Below, piece by piece: positions 17,124 to 24,591 of a DNA stretch of 38,220 bases. Position numbers and translations under genes: made by a program. This DNA is from Xanthomonas populi (lineage in GTDB: Bacteria; Pseudomonadota; Gammaproteobacteria; Xanthomonadales; Xanthomonadaceae): positions 1 to 38,220 of the forward strand of contig NZ_MDEJ01000001.1 of NCBI RefSeq assembly GCF_002940065.1. The letters run 5' to 3'. The notes below the pieces were generated by a model, which searched no databases, was not told where the DNA came from, and saw nothing but the letters and a program-made list of their open reading frames with translations. Within the stretch, counting starts at the first letter, position 1; each line of letters starts with the position of its first letter.

Positions 17124-18736
17124 GTGCCCGCTCCGAGATCGGCTGTGCTCCACTGCCCATCGACCAGACGCGCGACACCGCCTGAATTGCGCTGGCGCAA
17201 CTCGGCCGGCAACAAGGCGTCCGGTACCGCGTCATAGCTATGCAACGCAGCGAAGCGGCGAATGGAACCGGGCATGCCTACCGCGGTGAATCCCGGATGC
17301 CCGGTGCTGGGGAACGGGCCGCCATGATGCTGCGCCGCGCTCACCGCCACGCCGGTCGGCATCTTGCTGTTGATCAACCGCCCCACCCGCGCACGCAGCA
17401 CCGGTGCGATAGATTGCCAGGCCGCATCGTCGCTGCCATCGACCGCGCGATACAAGGTGCCGGTGAGATTGCCTTCGAATGCAGCGGCGATTTGCGTCAT
17501 CTGCGCAACGTCGCGCGCACGCACCAGCAAGCTCACCGGGCCGAAGGCCTCGGTCTGCAGCGCCTGCGGGTTGGCGATAAATGCCTGCGCGTCTACGCTC
17601 AACAAGGTCGGCGCATAGCGGTACCCGTCCTCGCCGGTGTGCCCACCGGCAAGCAGGGCGGCGCCGGCCGCACGCAAGGCTGCCACACCGCGTTGCACGC
17701 CTTCGACGCCGGCGCTGGAAAACAGCACCATCGGCATGGCGGCGTCGAAATGCGCCGTGGTCGCGGCGACGAACGCATCGCCGGCCTCGCCATGCGGCAC
17801 CACCACCACACCGGGATTGGTGCAGAACTGGCCGCTACCCAAGGTGCACGAGGAAAAGAATTCCTGCGCCAAGGCTGCGCCGCGCTCGGCCAGCGCGCCC
17901 GGCAACAGGAACACCGGGTTGATACTGGAGAGCTCAGCATAAAACGGCACGCCGGCCGCATCGGCGGCAGCCTTCAAGGCAAGCCCGCCCGTACGGCTAC
18001 CGGTGAATCCGATCGCCCCCAGCCGCGCATCGCCGGCCAATCGCAGGCCCATGGCGTTGTCGAAGTGATACAGCAACTGCACCGCCGCAGCCGGCAGGCC
18101 AGCCGCGACCAACGCTGCGTGCGCAAGCTGCGCCATGCGCTGGCTGGTGGCCGGATGCAGCGGATGCGCCTTGGCAATCACCGGGTTGCGTGCGGCGATT
18201 GCGGAAGCGAAATCGCTGCCGGCGATCGCATTGAAGGCGAACGGAAAATTGTTCGGGCCAAACACCAACACCGGCTTGCCCAATGACGCCAGATGCGCGC
18301 GCAGATCGGCAGCAGTATCGATGATGGGTTGGGTCCAGCTGTAACTGCGCACCGCGTGTGCGGCCTGGCGCAACTGCCCGCTGGTGCGTGGCAGTTCGTT
18401 GCCACGCAACCGCGTGGGCGCCGGCAATGCGGTTTCTGCGTGTGCCAGCGCGACCAGGGTATCGGCATCGGCATCCAGCGCATCGGCGTAGGCGTCCAGA
18501 AATGCCGCAATCTTTTCGACTGGCGCTGCTGCAAGTTCTGGGGCAACCGCCTGCGCCGCCACAATCGCCGTCTCGATGTCGTCCGCACCGCTGACCGGAA
18601 ATTGCGGCCCGATCGCCTCGCCCGTGGTCGGGTCGGCCGCGCGGAAGCTGCCGGTCGCATCGCGGCTGGGCTGCCACTGGCCGGCCAGCAAGACCTCAGC
18701 CGCCTTCAAGGGGATGGATTGGGTCGTCTCGTTCAT
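17120..18736 (-). CDS. Alpha-ketoglutarate semialdehyde (2,5-dioxopentanoate) dehydrogenase
   Basis: This 538-residue aldehyde dehydrogenase oxidises alpha-ketoglutarate semialdehyde to alpha-ketoglutarate, the last step of hydroxyproline catabolism. Visible features are the cofactor region FGPNNFPFAFN with Lys189 (VIAKAHPLH), the general base Glu268 (FYAELSSINPVFL) and the nucleophile Cys305 (GSGQFCTNPG). The FAELSSINP and GQFCTNPG patterns are typical of the KGSADH-III/AldH group that prefers NADP. The start at 18736 has GAAGG seven to twelve bases upstream. The product's role is fixed by its neighbours. The 185-base gap from the deaminase contains a hairpin, and its stop overlaps the next start by four bases. 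Confidence 0.9.
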   Translation of the reverse strand: MNETTQSIPLKAAEVLLAGQWQPSRDATGSFRAADPTTGEAIGPQFPVSGADDIETAIVAAQAVAPELAAAPVEKIAAFLDAYADALDADADTLVALAHAETALPAPTRLRGNELPRTSGQLRQAAHAVRSYSWTQPIIDTAADLRAHLASLGKPVLVFGPNNFPFAFNAIAGSDFASAIAARNPVIAKAHPLHPATSQRMAQLAHAALVAAGLPAAAVQLLYHFDNAMGLRLAGDARLGAIGFTGSRTGGLALKAAADAAGVPFYAELSSINPVFLLPGALAERGAALAQEFFSSCTLGSGQFCTNPGVVVVPHGEAGDAFVAATTAHFDAAMPMVLFSSAGVEGVQRGVAALRAAGAALLAGGHTGEDGYRYAPTLLSVDAQAFIANPQALQTEAFGPVSLLVRARDVAQMTQIAAAFEGNLTGTLYRAVDGSDDAAWQSIAPVLRARVGRLINSKMPTGVAVSAAQHHGGPFPSTGHPGFTAVGMPGSIRRFAALHSYDAVPDALLPAELRQRNSGGVARLVDGQWSTADLGAGT

Positions 18737-18803
18737 TGCGGCACCTTCAGTTGTATGGAAGCGGACCCTGCGCACTGTGCGGCAGCGACCGACCAAAAGC
18801 GAC

Positions 18804-18831
18804 GAGGGTGTCGCAGTGATGCGACACCCTC
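18804..18831. terminator. 12-bp hairpin between the deaminase and dehydrogenase genes
   Basis: Arms gagggtgtcgca (18804-18815) and tgcgacaccctc (18820-18831) pair perfectly around a four-base loop. On the minus strand the stem is followed by gtcgcttttgg, a short T-run that is weak for an intrinsic terminator. A smaller imperfect repeat (cgacac-ac-gtgtcg) lies beside it at about 18833-18846. It sits inside the operon and may tune expression of the dehydrogenase and downstream genes or stabilise the upstream message. Confidence 0.45.
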
Positions 18832-18921
18832 ATCGACACACGTGTCGCTACACCTGCCAACGCCTCACCGCGTGAATCGGTGCGAGGCGATCATCCAGCA
18901 GCGTGCAGCGAGACGTCATCG

Positions 18922-19830
18922 TCAGGACAGTGTCGGCGCAGTGGCGATGGCGCGATCGATGACCTTGAGCGCAGCCTCGCGCTCGGCACCTTCGACCACC
19001 AGCCGCGGCGCGCGCACGCGCTCGCTGCCAATGCCCACTTTTTCCTGCACCAGCTTGATCAACTGCACGAACTTGGGCACGGTATCCAGGCGCAACAGCG
19101 GCAGGAACCAGTCGTAGAGTTCTTTGGCGGCCGGGTAACCGCCATCGCGCGCGAGTTCGAACAAGCGCACCGATTCTTTGGGATACGCGTTGACCAAACC
19201 GGCGATCCAGCCTTTGGCGCCCATGCTCAGACCTTCGACGATGGCATCGTCCATACCGACCAGCAGCGCCAGACGGTCGCCCAGCAATTCCTGCAACGCG
19301 GCGAAACGGCGCACGTCGCCGGAAGATTCCTTCACTGCCTGCAAATTGGGGAATTCGGCCGCCAGCTCGGCGATCTGCGCCGGGCCGAAGTCTGTCTTGT
19401 AGGCCACCGGGTTGTTGTACAGGATCACCGGCAGATCGGTCGCGGCGATCACCGCGCGCACATGTGCGCCCATCTCGCGCCAGTCGGTGGAATACACGTA
19501 CGGCGGCAACACCATCAACCCGCCGCAGCCGAGCTCTTTTGCCGCTTTCGCCAGCGCCACTGCCTCGCCGGTCGCAAGGCTGGCGATACCCGGCACCACC
19601 GGCACGCGGCCATGCAATGCGCTGATCAGCGTCTTGAGCACGGCCAGCTTGTCGTCCACGCTCAAGGTGGCCGCTTCGCCCAGCGAGCCCAGCGGTACGA
19701 TCGCGGTGCAACCGGCGTCCACCAGTTGATTGGCGTGCTTGCCCAGGAAGTCGTGATCGATTTCGCCGGAGGCGGTGAACGGGGTGGTGATGGCCGGCAA
19801 CACGCCGTGCCAGAAGGCAGCAATACTCAT
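18922..19830 (-). CDS. DapA-family deaminase, probably 1-pyrroline-4-hydroxy-2-carboxylate deaminase
   Basis: The 302-residue product is a TIM-barrel aldolase of the dihydrodipicolinate synthase superfamily, with the Schiff-base Lys167 (AVKESSGD), Tyr138 (LYNNPVAY) and the substrate loop PLGSLGEAATLS (GSxGE form). By context it converts 1-pyrroline-4-hydroxy-2-carboxylate, formed by D-hydroxyproline dehydrogenase, into alpha-ketoglutarate semialdehyde and ammonia (EC 3.5.4.22). A role in lysine synthesis is unlikely because all neighbours are hydroxyproline enzymes. The ATG at 19830 overlaps the stop of the upstream FAD protein (ATGA), and AAGGGAA lies about nine bases upstream. The longer frame reaching 20358 has no homology and is ignored. 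Confidence 0.87.
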   Translation of the reverse strand: MSIAAFWHGVLPAITTPFTASGEIDHDFLGKHANQLVDAGCTAIVPLGSLGEAATLSVDDKLAVLKTLISALHGRVPVVPGIASLATGEAVALAKAAKELGCGGLMVLPPYVYSTDWREMGAHVRAVIAATDLPVILYNNPVAYKTDFGPAQIAELAAEFPNLQAVKESSGDVRRFAALQELLGDRLALLVGMDDAIVEGLSMGAKGWIAGLVNAYPKESVRLFELARDGGYPAAKELYDWFLPLLRLDTVPKFVQLIKLVQEKVGIGSERVRAPRLVVEGAEREAALKVIDRAIATAPTLS

Positions 19831-21140
19831 GGATGATTCCCTTGCGAGTCGGAAGTGAACGAGTCGGCCAGCGCCGCGAGGCGGACCGGGAACAACGGCG
19901 GCCGGCGGCCGGCGTCGGTGGAAAGCTCGGGCGGACAACGCCCCAGTTCGGTGAGTGCGGTGCCGCAGATGCGGCCCTGGCAGGCGCCCATGCCGCAGCG
20001 CGAGGCGAGCTTGGCATCGCGGGCATCGTTGAAGTTGTCCAGCGCGCCCAGCGGCACGTCTTCGCAGCGGCATACCAGCGTGTCGGGTTGCGCCAGCCTG
20101 CGGATGCGTGGATTTAATGCGAATTGCTGCTGCACCACCTCGGCGAACGTACGCGCCGCTCGCCGCTGCGGCTGCAGGCGCAGCGCAACGTCCGGTGCGT
20201 CGGCGGCCATATGCCCGGCCATCGCACCTTCGATCAGCGCGCAATCGCGCCCGCCAATGCCGCAGGCTTCGCCCGCTGCAAATACCTGGGTCACGCTGGT
20301 ACGCAACAACGCATCCACCTGCACCTGTTGATGCGCGCCGCACGCGTCCAGCTGACAACCGAGCAGCTGTGCAAGTTCGGTGTTCGGCACCAGGCCATAG
20401 CCCACCGCCAATTGATCGCAGGCGATACGCGTGCGGCCGGCAGGTCCTGCGATCTCGATTTCGCGCAATTGCGTGTCGCCATGTGCGGCAACGACGACGC
20501 TGCCGGCGCGATAGGCCACCGCGCGCAACTGCAGGCGTAATGACACCGCCTGCGCCGCCTTACCCGGCCAGCGCCACAGCTGCAGCGCAAACTGCCGCAA
20601 CGCGGCTGCAGAGGTCTGTTCGTGGATGCCGAGCACGCGTGCGCCATGCCGTTGCAAGGTGGCCGCACTGGCCAGCAGCAGCGGGCCGCTGCCAGCCACC
20701 ACCACGCGCTTGCCGGCCAGCGGCCAGCCTTGTTTGGCCAGCGCCTGCGCCGCACCGGCGCCGGTGACGCCGGGCAAGGTCCAGCCTGGGAATGGCAGCA
20801 GCAATTCGCGCGCGCCGGTGGCCAGCACCAGTGCTGCGTAATGCAGTTGCAGCGTGCCATCGGGGCCATCGGCCAATAACCAGCCCGGATCCGCCAGCAG
20901 AATCTGTGTGCGCGTCAGCAGCGTGATCGACGCAGTGCCCAGCACCTGTTGCAGCAGCGAGCGCGCATCGGCCGGCGCGCCGTGCTGCACATCGCTGCGC
21001 CACACCTGCCCGCCCGCACGCGGCTGCATGTCGACCAGACCCACGCGCGCGCCATGACTGGCCGCCGCCTGCGCCGCCGCCAGGCCGGCCGGGCCGGCAC
21101 CGATCACCAGTACATCGAAATGCTGCACGCGCTCAGCCAT
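19827..21140 (-). CDS. D-hydroxyproline dehydrogenase subunit, FAD/NAD(P)-type with BFD-like Fe-S domain
   Basis: The 437-residue subunit has an N-terminal dinucleotide-binding motif (VLVIGAGPAGLAAAQ), a second one near the middle (VVVAGSGPLLLASAA), and a C-terminal BFD-like cluster domain with LVCRCEDVP (Cys357, Cys359) and CGMGACQGRIC (Cys382, Cys387). This is the large flavin subunit of heteromeric D-amino-acid dehydrogenases such as Pseudomonas D-hydroxyproline dehydrogenase and the octopine/opine oxidases. It passes electrons from substrate oxidation to the respiratory chain, not to oxygen. The start at 21140 overlaps the small Fe-S subunit by eight bases. The three overlapping genes (this one, the Fe-S protein and the oxidase subunit) should be made in matched amounts as one complex. 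Confidence 0.85.
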   Translation of the reverse strand: MAERVQHFDVLVIGAGPAGLAAAQAAASHGARVGLVDMQPRAGGQVWRSDVQHGAPADARSLLQQVLGTASITLLTRTQILLADPGWLLADGPDGTLQLHYAALVLATGARELLLPFPGWTLPGVTGAGAAQALAKQGWPLAGKRVVVAGSGPLLLASAATLQRHGARVLGIHEQTSAAALRQFALQLWRWPGKAAQAVSLRLQLRAVAYRAGSVVVAAHGDTQLREIEIAGPAGRTRIACDQLAVGYGLVPNTELAQLLGCQLDACGAHQQVQVDALLRTSVTQVFAAGEACGIGGRDCALIEGAMAGHMAADAPDVALRLQPQRRAARTFAEVVQQQFALNPRIRRLAQPDTLVCRCEDVPLGALDNFNDARDAKLASRCGMGACQGRICGTALTELGRCPPELSTDAGRRPPLFPVRLAALADSFTSDSQGNHP

Positions 21141-21378
21141 CGGTGCGTACCTGCATGCCGTCGCGCGCATCCACCATGCAGGCGCGTTGCTGGGCGATGC
21201 CGTCGATGCGCACCCGGCATTCGAAACACACGCCCATGCCGCACAACGGCGCGCGCGGCTGACCACTACACGATTGCCGAAACTGCAGCGTCACCTGCGC
21301 CACCGCAGCGGCCACGCTGGCGCCAGCCGGCACTTGGACCAGTTGCGTATCCACGTGCAGACGCACTGTCGCGCTCAT
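21133..21378 (-). CDS. Small 2Fe-2S subunit of D-hydroxyproline dehydrogenase (Fer2_4)
   Basis: The 81-residue protein is a stand-alone ferredoxin-like subunit of the Fer2_4 family, as found beside opine and hydroxyproline dehydrogenases. Its cluster ligands are Cys46, Cys51 and Cys54 in LCGMGVCFEC and Cys67 in RACMVDA, the C-x4-C-x2-C-x12-C plant-type pattern. It should bridge electrons between the two flavin subunits. The start at 21378 overlaps the stop of the upstream oxidase gene (ATGA) and its stop lies within the start of the next gene. This tight packing supports one complex. Confidence 0.85.
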   Translation of the reverse strand: MSATVRLHVDTQLVQVPAGASVAAAVAQVTLQFRQSCSGQPRAPLCGMGVCFECRVRIDGIAQQRACMVDARDGMQVRTDG

Positions 21379-22571
21379 GCGGCCGCACCGTGCACGGCGC
21401 GCGCCGGTGCATAAGGGGCCGGATCGATGGCCGGCGTGCGCCCGAGCAGGCTGTCCACAATCACCCGTGCGCTCCCCAGCGCCGTTGTGACACCCAGCCC
21501 CTCGTGACCGGCGGCCACCCACACATCGCGCCGGCCAGGCACCGCCCCAAGATACGGTCGCCCGTCCGGCGTGGCCGGGCGCAACCCGGTCCACACCCTG
21601 ATTGCCTGCAACTCGCGCAGCACCGGCAGATACGCGAAGGCGCGCTGCAGCATCTGCTGCAGCACCGGCATCGACAGCGCGCGATCGTGCTCGCCGAACT
21701 GGCGCGACGAGCCGATCAGAATCTGCCCGGTCGGCCGCGGCTGCACATTGAAGGCCACGCTGGTGTCGTCGGCGCCATGCGCCGAATCGGCGTAGCCCAG
21801 CTCCAATAATTGATGTCGGATCAAGCCCGGATGGCGATCGGTGATGACCAGATGGCCCTTGCGCGGGCGCAGCGCCAGCTCGGGCAGCAACTGTGGCAAG
21901 GCCACGCCGCTGGCGACCAGCACCGGGCCGGCCAACAGTTGGCCATCGTCCAGACGTACCCCATGCGCCTGCAACTGCTCCACCTTGCGGCCGGCAAACA
22001 GCTGCGCGCCCGCTTTGCAGGCCAGGCTCACCAAATGCCGTGCCACCCGCGGCGGGTACACCACGGCCTCATCCGGCACGCGCATGCCGCCGGCCAGGCC
22101 GGGCACCAGTTGCGGTTCCAGTGCGTACAGCTGCGTTGCATCGATCGCTTCGGCATGCAGATCGGCCGCGGCCAGGCGCGCGATCTTGGCCGGCACCGCC
22201 GCAAATTCGCGCGCATCGCGTGCCACCCACAGCGTGCCGCAGCGGCTGAATTCGGCCTCGCTCAATTCGGCAAACCGCTCCCACAGCCGTAGCGAGTACG
22301 CCGATAGCGCCAGCTCGGCCGGGTCGTCGTCCATCGCCACCAGGTGCCCCATCGCCGCAGCGGTGGAGCCGCCGCCGATCGGCCCCGGCTCGACGATCAC
22401 CACACGCAGCCCTTCGCAGGCAGCCGCCTCGGCGCAGGCCGCGCCGACAATTCCGGCGCCCACCACGATCAGATCGTAGCTGCGTCGCGTGGACGCAGCG
22501 GCCGACGCAGCAGACGCATCGGCAGCCGGCGCGCTGCCAACTCCCTCCGATGCTGACCGCACTGCGTCCAT
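21375..22571 (-). CDS. D-hydroxyproline dehydrogenase catalytic subunit (DAO-type FAD oxidoreductase)
   Basis: The 398-residue flavoprotein belongs to the DAO family (like the beta subunit of sarcosine oxidase), with the FAD motif YDLIVVGAGIVGAACAEAA at residues 32-50 and a C-terminal FAD contact (WVAAGHEGLGVTTALGSA). It should oxidise cis-4-hydroxy-D-proline, the product of the epimerase, to 1-pyrroline-4-hydroxy-2-carboxylate. An unusual Ala/Ser-rich stretch of about 30 residues precedes the FAD domain (SAPAADASAASAAAST), so the true start may be slightly downstream. The ATG at 22571 overlaps the epimerase stop by one base (TGATG). The neighbouring genes are the epimerase and the Fe-S subunit. 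Confidence 0.85.
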   Translation of the reverse strand: MDAVRSASEGVGSAPAADASAASAAASTRRSYDLIVVGAGIVGAACAEAAACEGLRVVIVEPGPIGGGSTAAAMGHLVAMDDDPAELALSAYSLRLWERFAELSEAEFSRCGTLWVARDAREFAAVPAKIARLAAADLHAEAIDATQLYALEPQLVPGLAGGMRVPDEAVVYPPRVARHLVSLACKAGAQLFAGRKVEQLQAHGVRLDDGQLLAGPVLVASGVALPQLLPELALRPRKGHLVITDRHPGLIRHQLLELGYADSAHGADDTSVAFNVQPRPTGQILIGSSRQFGEHDRALSMPVLQQMLQRAFAYLPVLRELQAIRVWTGLRPATPDGRPYLGAVPGRRDVWVAAGHEGLGVTTALGSARVIVDSLLGRTPAIDPAPYAPARAVHGAAA

Positions 22572-23509
22572 CAGACCACGATGCCCCAGGCGAACGGGTC
22601 GGCCGGGTCGATCAGCAACTGCGAGCGTGCAGTGATGTACGCATGCCCACTGATGCGCGGCGCAATGCCACGCCCACTCAACCGATAACTGCCTTCTAAC
22701 GTGCTGCCCAGAATGCCTTGCTGCACCCAACGCTCGCCCTCGCCCAGCTTGCCGTCGGCGGCCAGGCAGGCCAGCTTGGCGCTGGTGCCGGTGCCGCACG
22801 GCGAGCGGTCGTAGGCCAGCCCAGGGCACAGCACGAAATTACGTGCCAAGCCGCTGCCATCAGGCGCGGCGCCATTGACTTCGATATGGTCGATCTCGCC
22901 ACTGGCCTCACCGGTAATGCCGGCCGCTTCCAGCGCCAGCCGGATAGCCTCGGTGTAGGCGGTCAACTCCCGCTGATGCGCCAACTCAAGCGCGCACGGC
23001 GCCTGTTCGGTGATGAAGAACCAGTTGCCGCCCCAGGCCACGTCGCCGCGCACCCTGCCATGCGCAGGCACGTCCACTTCCACATCTGCCGCAAAGCGGT
23101 AGCTCTCGACATTAGCGACCGACACCGTGCCGTCTTCGGCCAGCTCCACGCCGACCGTGCCGACCGGTGTTTCGATGCGATGCTGGCCCGGCCCGATGCG
23201 CCCCAACTCGGCCAGCGTGCGCACCACCCCGATGGTGCCGTGCCCGCACATGCCCAGGTAGCCGACGTTGTTGAAGAAGATCACCCCGGTGCAAGCGCTT
23301 GGGTCGCGTGGCGGCAGCAGCAAGGCGCCGACCATGGTGTCCGAGCCGCGCGGTTCGCAAGCGATTGCGCTGCGCCACTGGTCGAAATTGCGGCGAAAGC
23401 GCTCGCGGCACTGGGCCAGATCGCCATCGCCCAGATCTGGGAAACCGGACAGGACCACGCGGGTAGGTTCGCCGGCCGTATGGGAGTCGATGACGTCGAT
23501 GGTGTGCAT
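22571..23509 (-). CDS. lhpA: 4-hydroxyproline 2-epimerase
   Basis: The 312-residue enzyme is a proline-racemase-family protein that interconverts trans-4-hydroxy-L-proline and cis-4-hydroxy-D-proline, the entry step of the pathway. Both catalytic cysteines are present: Cys88 in GYLGMCGHGTIG and Cys238 in DRSPCGTGTSAK. A Thr in place of the first Cys would have pointed to trans-3-hydroxyproline dehydratase, so the Cys/Cys pair supports the epimerase. The ATG at 23509 is preceded by GGGAG at a good distance. It is the first gene of the minus-strand block and faces the divergent AraC-type regulator. Epimerases of this type have been characterised from xanthomonads. The symbol lhpA follows Pseudomonas usage. 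Confidence 0.92.
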   Translation of the reverse strand: MHTIDVIDSHTAGEPTRVVLSGFPDLGDGDLAQCRERFRRNFDQWRSAIACEPRGSDTMVGALLLPPRDPSACTGVIFFNNVGYLGMCGHGTIGVVRTLAELGRIGPGQHRIETPVGTVGVELAEDGTVSVANVESYRFAADVEVDVPAHGRVRGDVAWGGNWFFITEQAPCALELAHQRELTAYTEAIRLALEAAGITGEASGEIDHIEVNGAAPDGSGLARNFVLCPGLAYDRSPCGTGTSAKLACLAADGKLGEGERWVQQGILGSTLEGSYRLSGRGIAPRISGHAYITARSQLLIDPADPFAWGIVV

Positions 23510-23669
23510 GGCTCATGCTCCCACTGCGGGCTGGCAGGCGACTAGCGTCCAATGCGAGTTGCAAATGCGGAAATCTGCACAATCTACAACCCGGTTCATA
23601 ACCACGCGTTTGCGCTAGGATCATTGCTGGGCCGCGCCTTTCGTGCAGCCGTCAATCGTGACCGCCACC
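23510..23669. promoter_or_regulatory. Divergent control region of the hydroxyproline operon and its regulator
   Basis: About 160 bases separate the epimerase start (minus) and the regulator start (plus). An imperfect inverted repeat, tgcaaat-gcggaa-atctgca at 23560-23579, is a possible operator. A taggat hexamer at 23616-23621 could be a -10 for the regulator. No good -35 accompanies it. These are guesses from pattern. The divergent layout itself is solid and suggests that both promoters are controlled from this region. Confidence 0.4.
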
Positions 23670-24386
23670 ATGACGCCGATGGACCTCAACCTGCCTGCGC
23701 TGGAAATGCAGACGCTGTTCGATGCACTACCGGACGTGGTGTTCTTCATCAAGGATGGCGAAGGTCGCTACACCCATTGCAACCTTACGCTCGTGCGCCG
23801 GCTCGGACGCAAGCTGCGCAGCGAAATCATCGGCCGCTCGCCACTGGAAGTATTTCCGTTGCCGCTAGGCGGAAGCTACATGATGCAGGACCGCCGCGTG
23901 CTGTGTGGCGAGCTCATCGACAACCAGCTGGAGGTGCATCTGTACCCCAATCGCCTGCCCGGCTGGTGCCTGACCTTCAAGCGCCCGCTCTGCGAAGCCG
24001 ACGAAGTGATCGGCATCGTGGGCATTTCGCGCGATCTGGGCCAACCCGACAGCCGTCACTCGGCGTACGAACGCTTGAGCCAGGTGATAGACCACATGCA
24101 GGCCAACTTTGGCGACAACCTGCGCGTGCAGAGTCTGGCCGACCTGGCCGGCCTGTCGGTGGCGCAGCTGGAGCGGCATTTCCGCCGCGTGTTCCAGCTG
24201 ACCCCGCAGCAATTGTTGACCAAGCTGCGCATCGAATCGGCGATGCGGCTGTTGTACGGCGAGGACAGCATCGCCAGCATCGGGCAACGTTGCGGCTTTG
24301 CCGACCAGAGCGCGTTCGCGCGTCAGTTCAAGGCCACGGTCGGCATGACGCCGCGCGATTACCGCGCGCTTAAAGGCCAGTTATGA
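23670..24386 (+). CDS. PAS-AraC family regulator, probable activator of hydroxyproline catabolism
   Basis: The protein of about 238 residues has an N-terminal PAS-like domain (LFDALPDVVFFIKDGEGRY, then IIGRSPLEVFPLP and VGISRDLGQ) joined to a C-terminal AraC-type double helix-turn-helix (SLADLAGLSVAQLERHF; IGQRCGFADQSAFARQFK; GMTPRDYR). The HTH end is complete. In Pseudomonas an AraC-type protein activates the hydroxyproline genes. Here the sensor is PAS-like, so the ligand may be hydroxyproline or a pathway intermediate. It is divergently transcribed from the epimerase. Possible starts are GTG 23643, ATG 23670 and ATG 23679. None has a clear ribosome site, and I chose the middle one. Confidence 0.82.
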   Translation: MTPMDLNLPALEMQTLFDALPDVVFFIKDGEGRYTHCNLTLVRRLGRKLRSEIIGRSPLEVFPLPLGGSYMMQDRRVLCGELIDNQLEVHLYPNRLPGWCLTFKRPLCEADEVIGIVGISRDLGQPDSRHSAYERLSQVIDHMQANFGDNLRVQSLADLAGLSVAQLERHFRRVFQLTPQQLLTKLRIESAMRLLYGEDSIASIGQRCGFADQSAFARQFKATVGMTPRDYRALKGQL

Positions 24387-24591
24387 GCACCCAAACCGGC
24401 ACTGACAGACAGCGGGCACAAATGCCGAATTCGGCAGCATTTGGGTCGGCGTTGCAAGGCAGGTTGCATTGTCCTGGCCGCGCGCGTGCGGCGCGCGGGA
24501 TACTGCCCCGGATGAGGCAGCGCTGAAGGACGCGTCAAGGCGAGCCGGAGCCCGGATGGTAGAATTTCGGGTTTCCCCAACTGCGTTGCCA
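24387..24591. promoter_or_regulatory. Region upstream of ftsY with palindrome and -10-like hexamer
   Basis: A perfect 14-base palindrome tgccgaattcggca (24423-24436), flanked by aaa on one side and gcattt on the other, follows the regulator stop and may end its transcript. Further on, TAGAAT (24560-24565) is a good -10 hexamer placed about 26 bases before the ftsY start. The position 17 bases before it (aaggcg) is a poor -35. Confidence 0.4.

Noticed and set aside
18922..19830. Assignment as lysine-pathway dihydrodipicolinate synthase
   Set aside because: The fold is the same, but it sits between the D-hydroxyproline dehydrogenase and semialdehyde dehydrogenase genes, so the deaminase role fits better.
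22571..23509. Proline racemase or trans-3-hydroxyproline dehydratase
   Set aside because: Both catalytic Cys are present, which argues against the dehydratase. The operon of 4-hydroxyproline enzymes argues for the epimerase over proline racemase.
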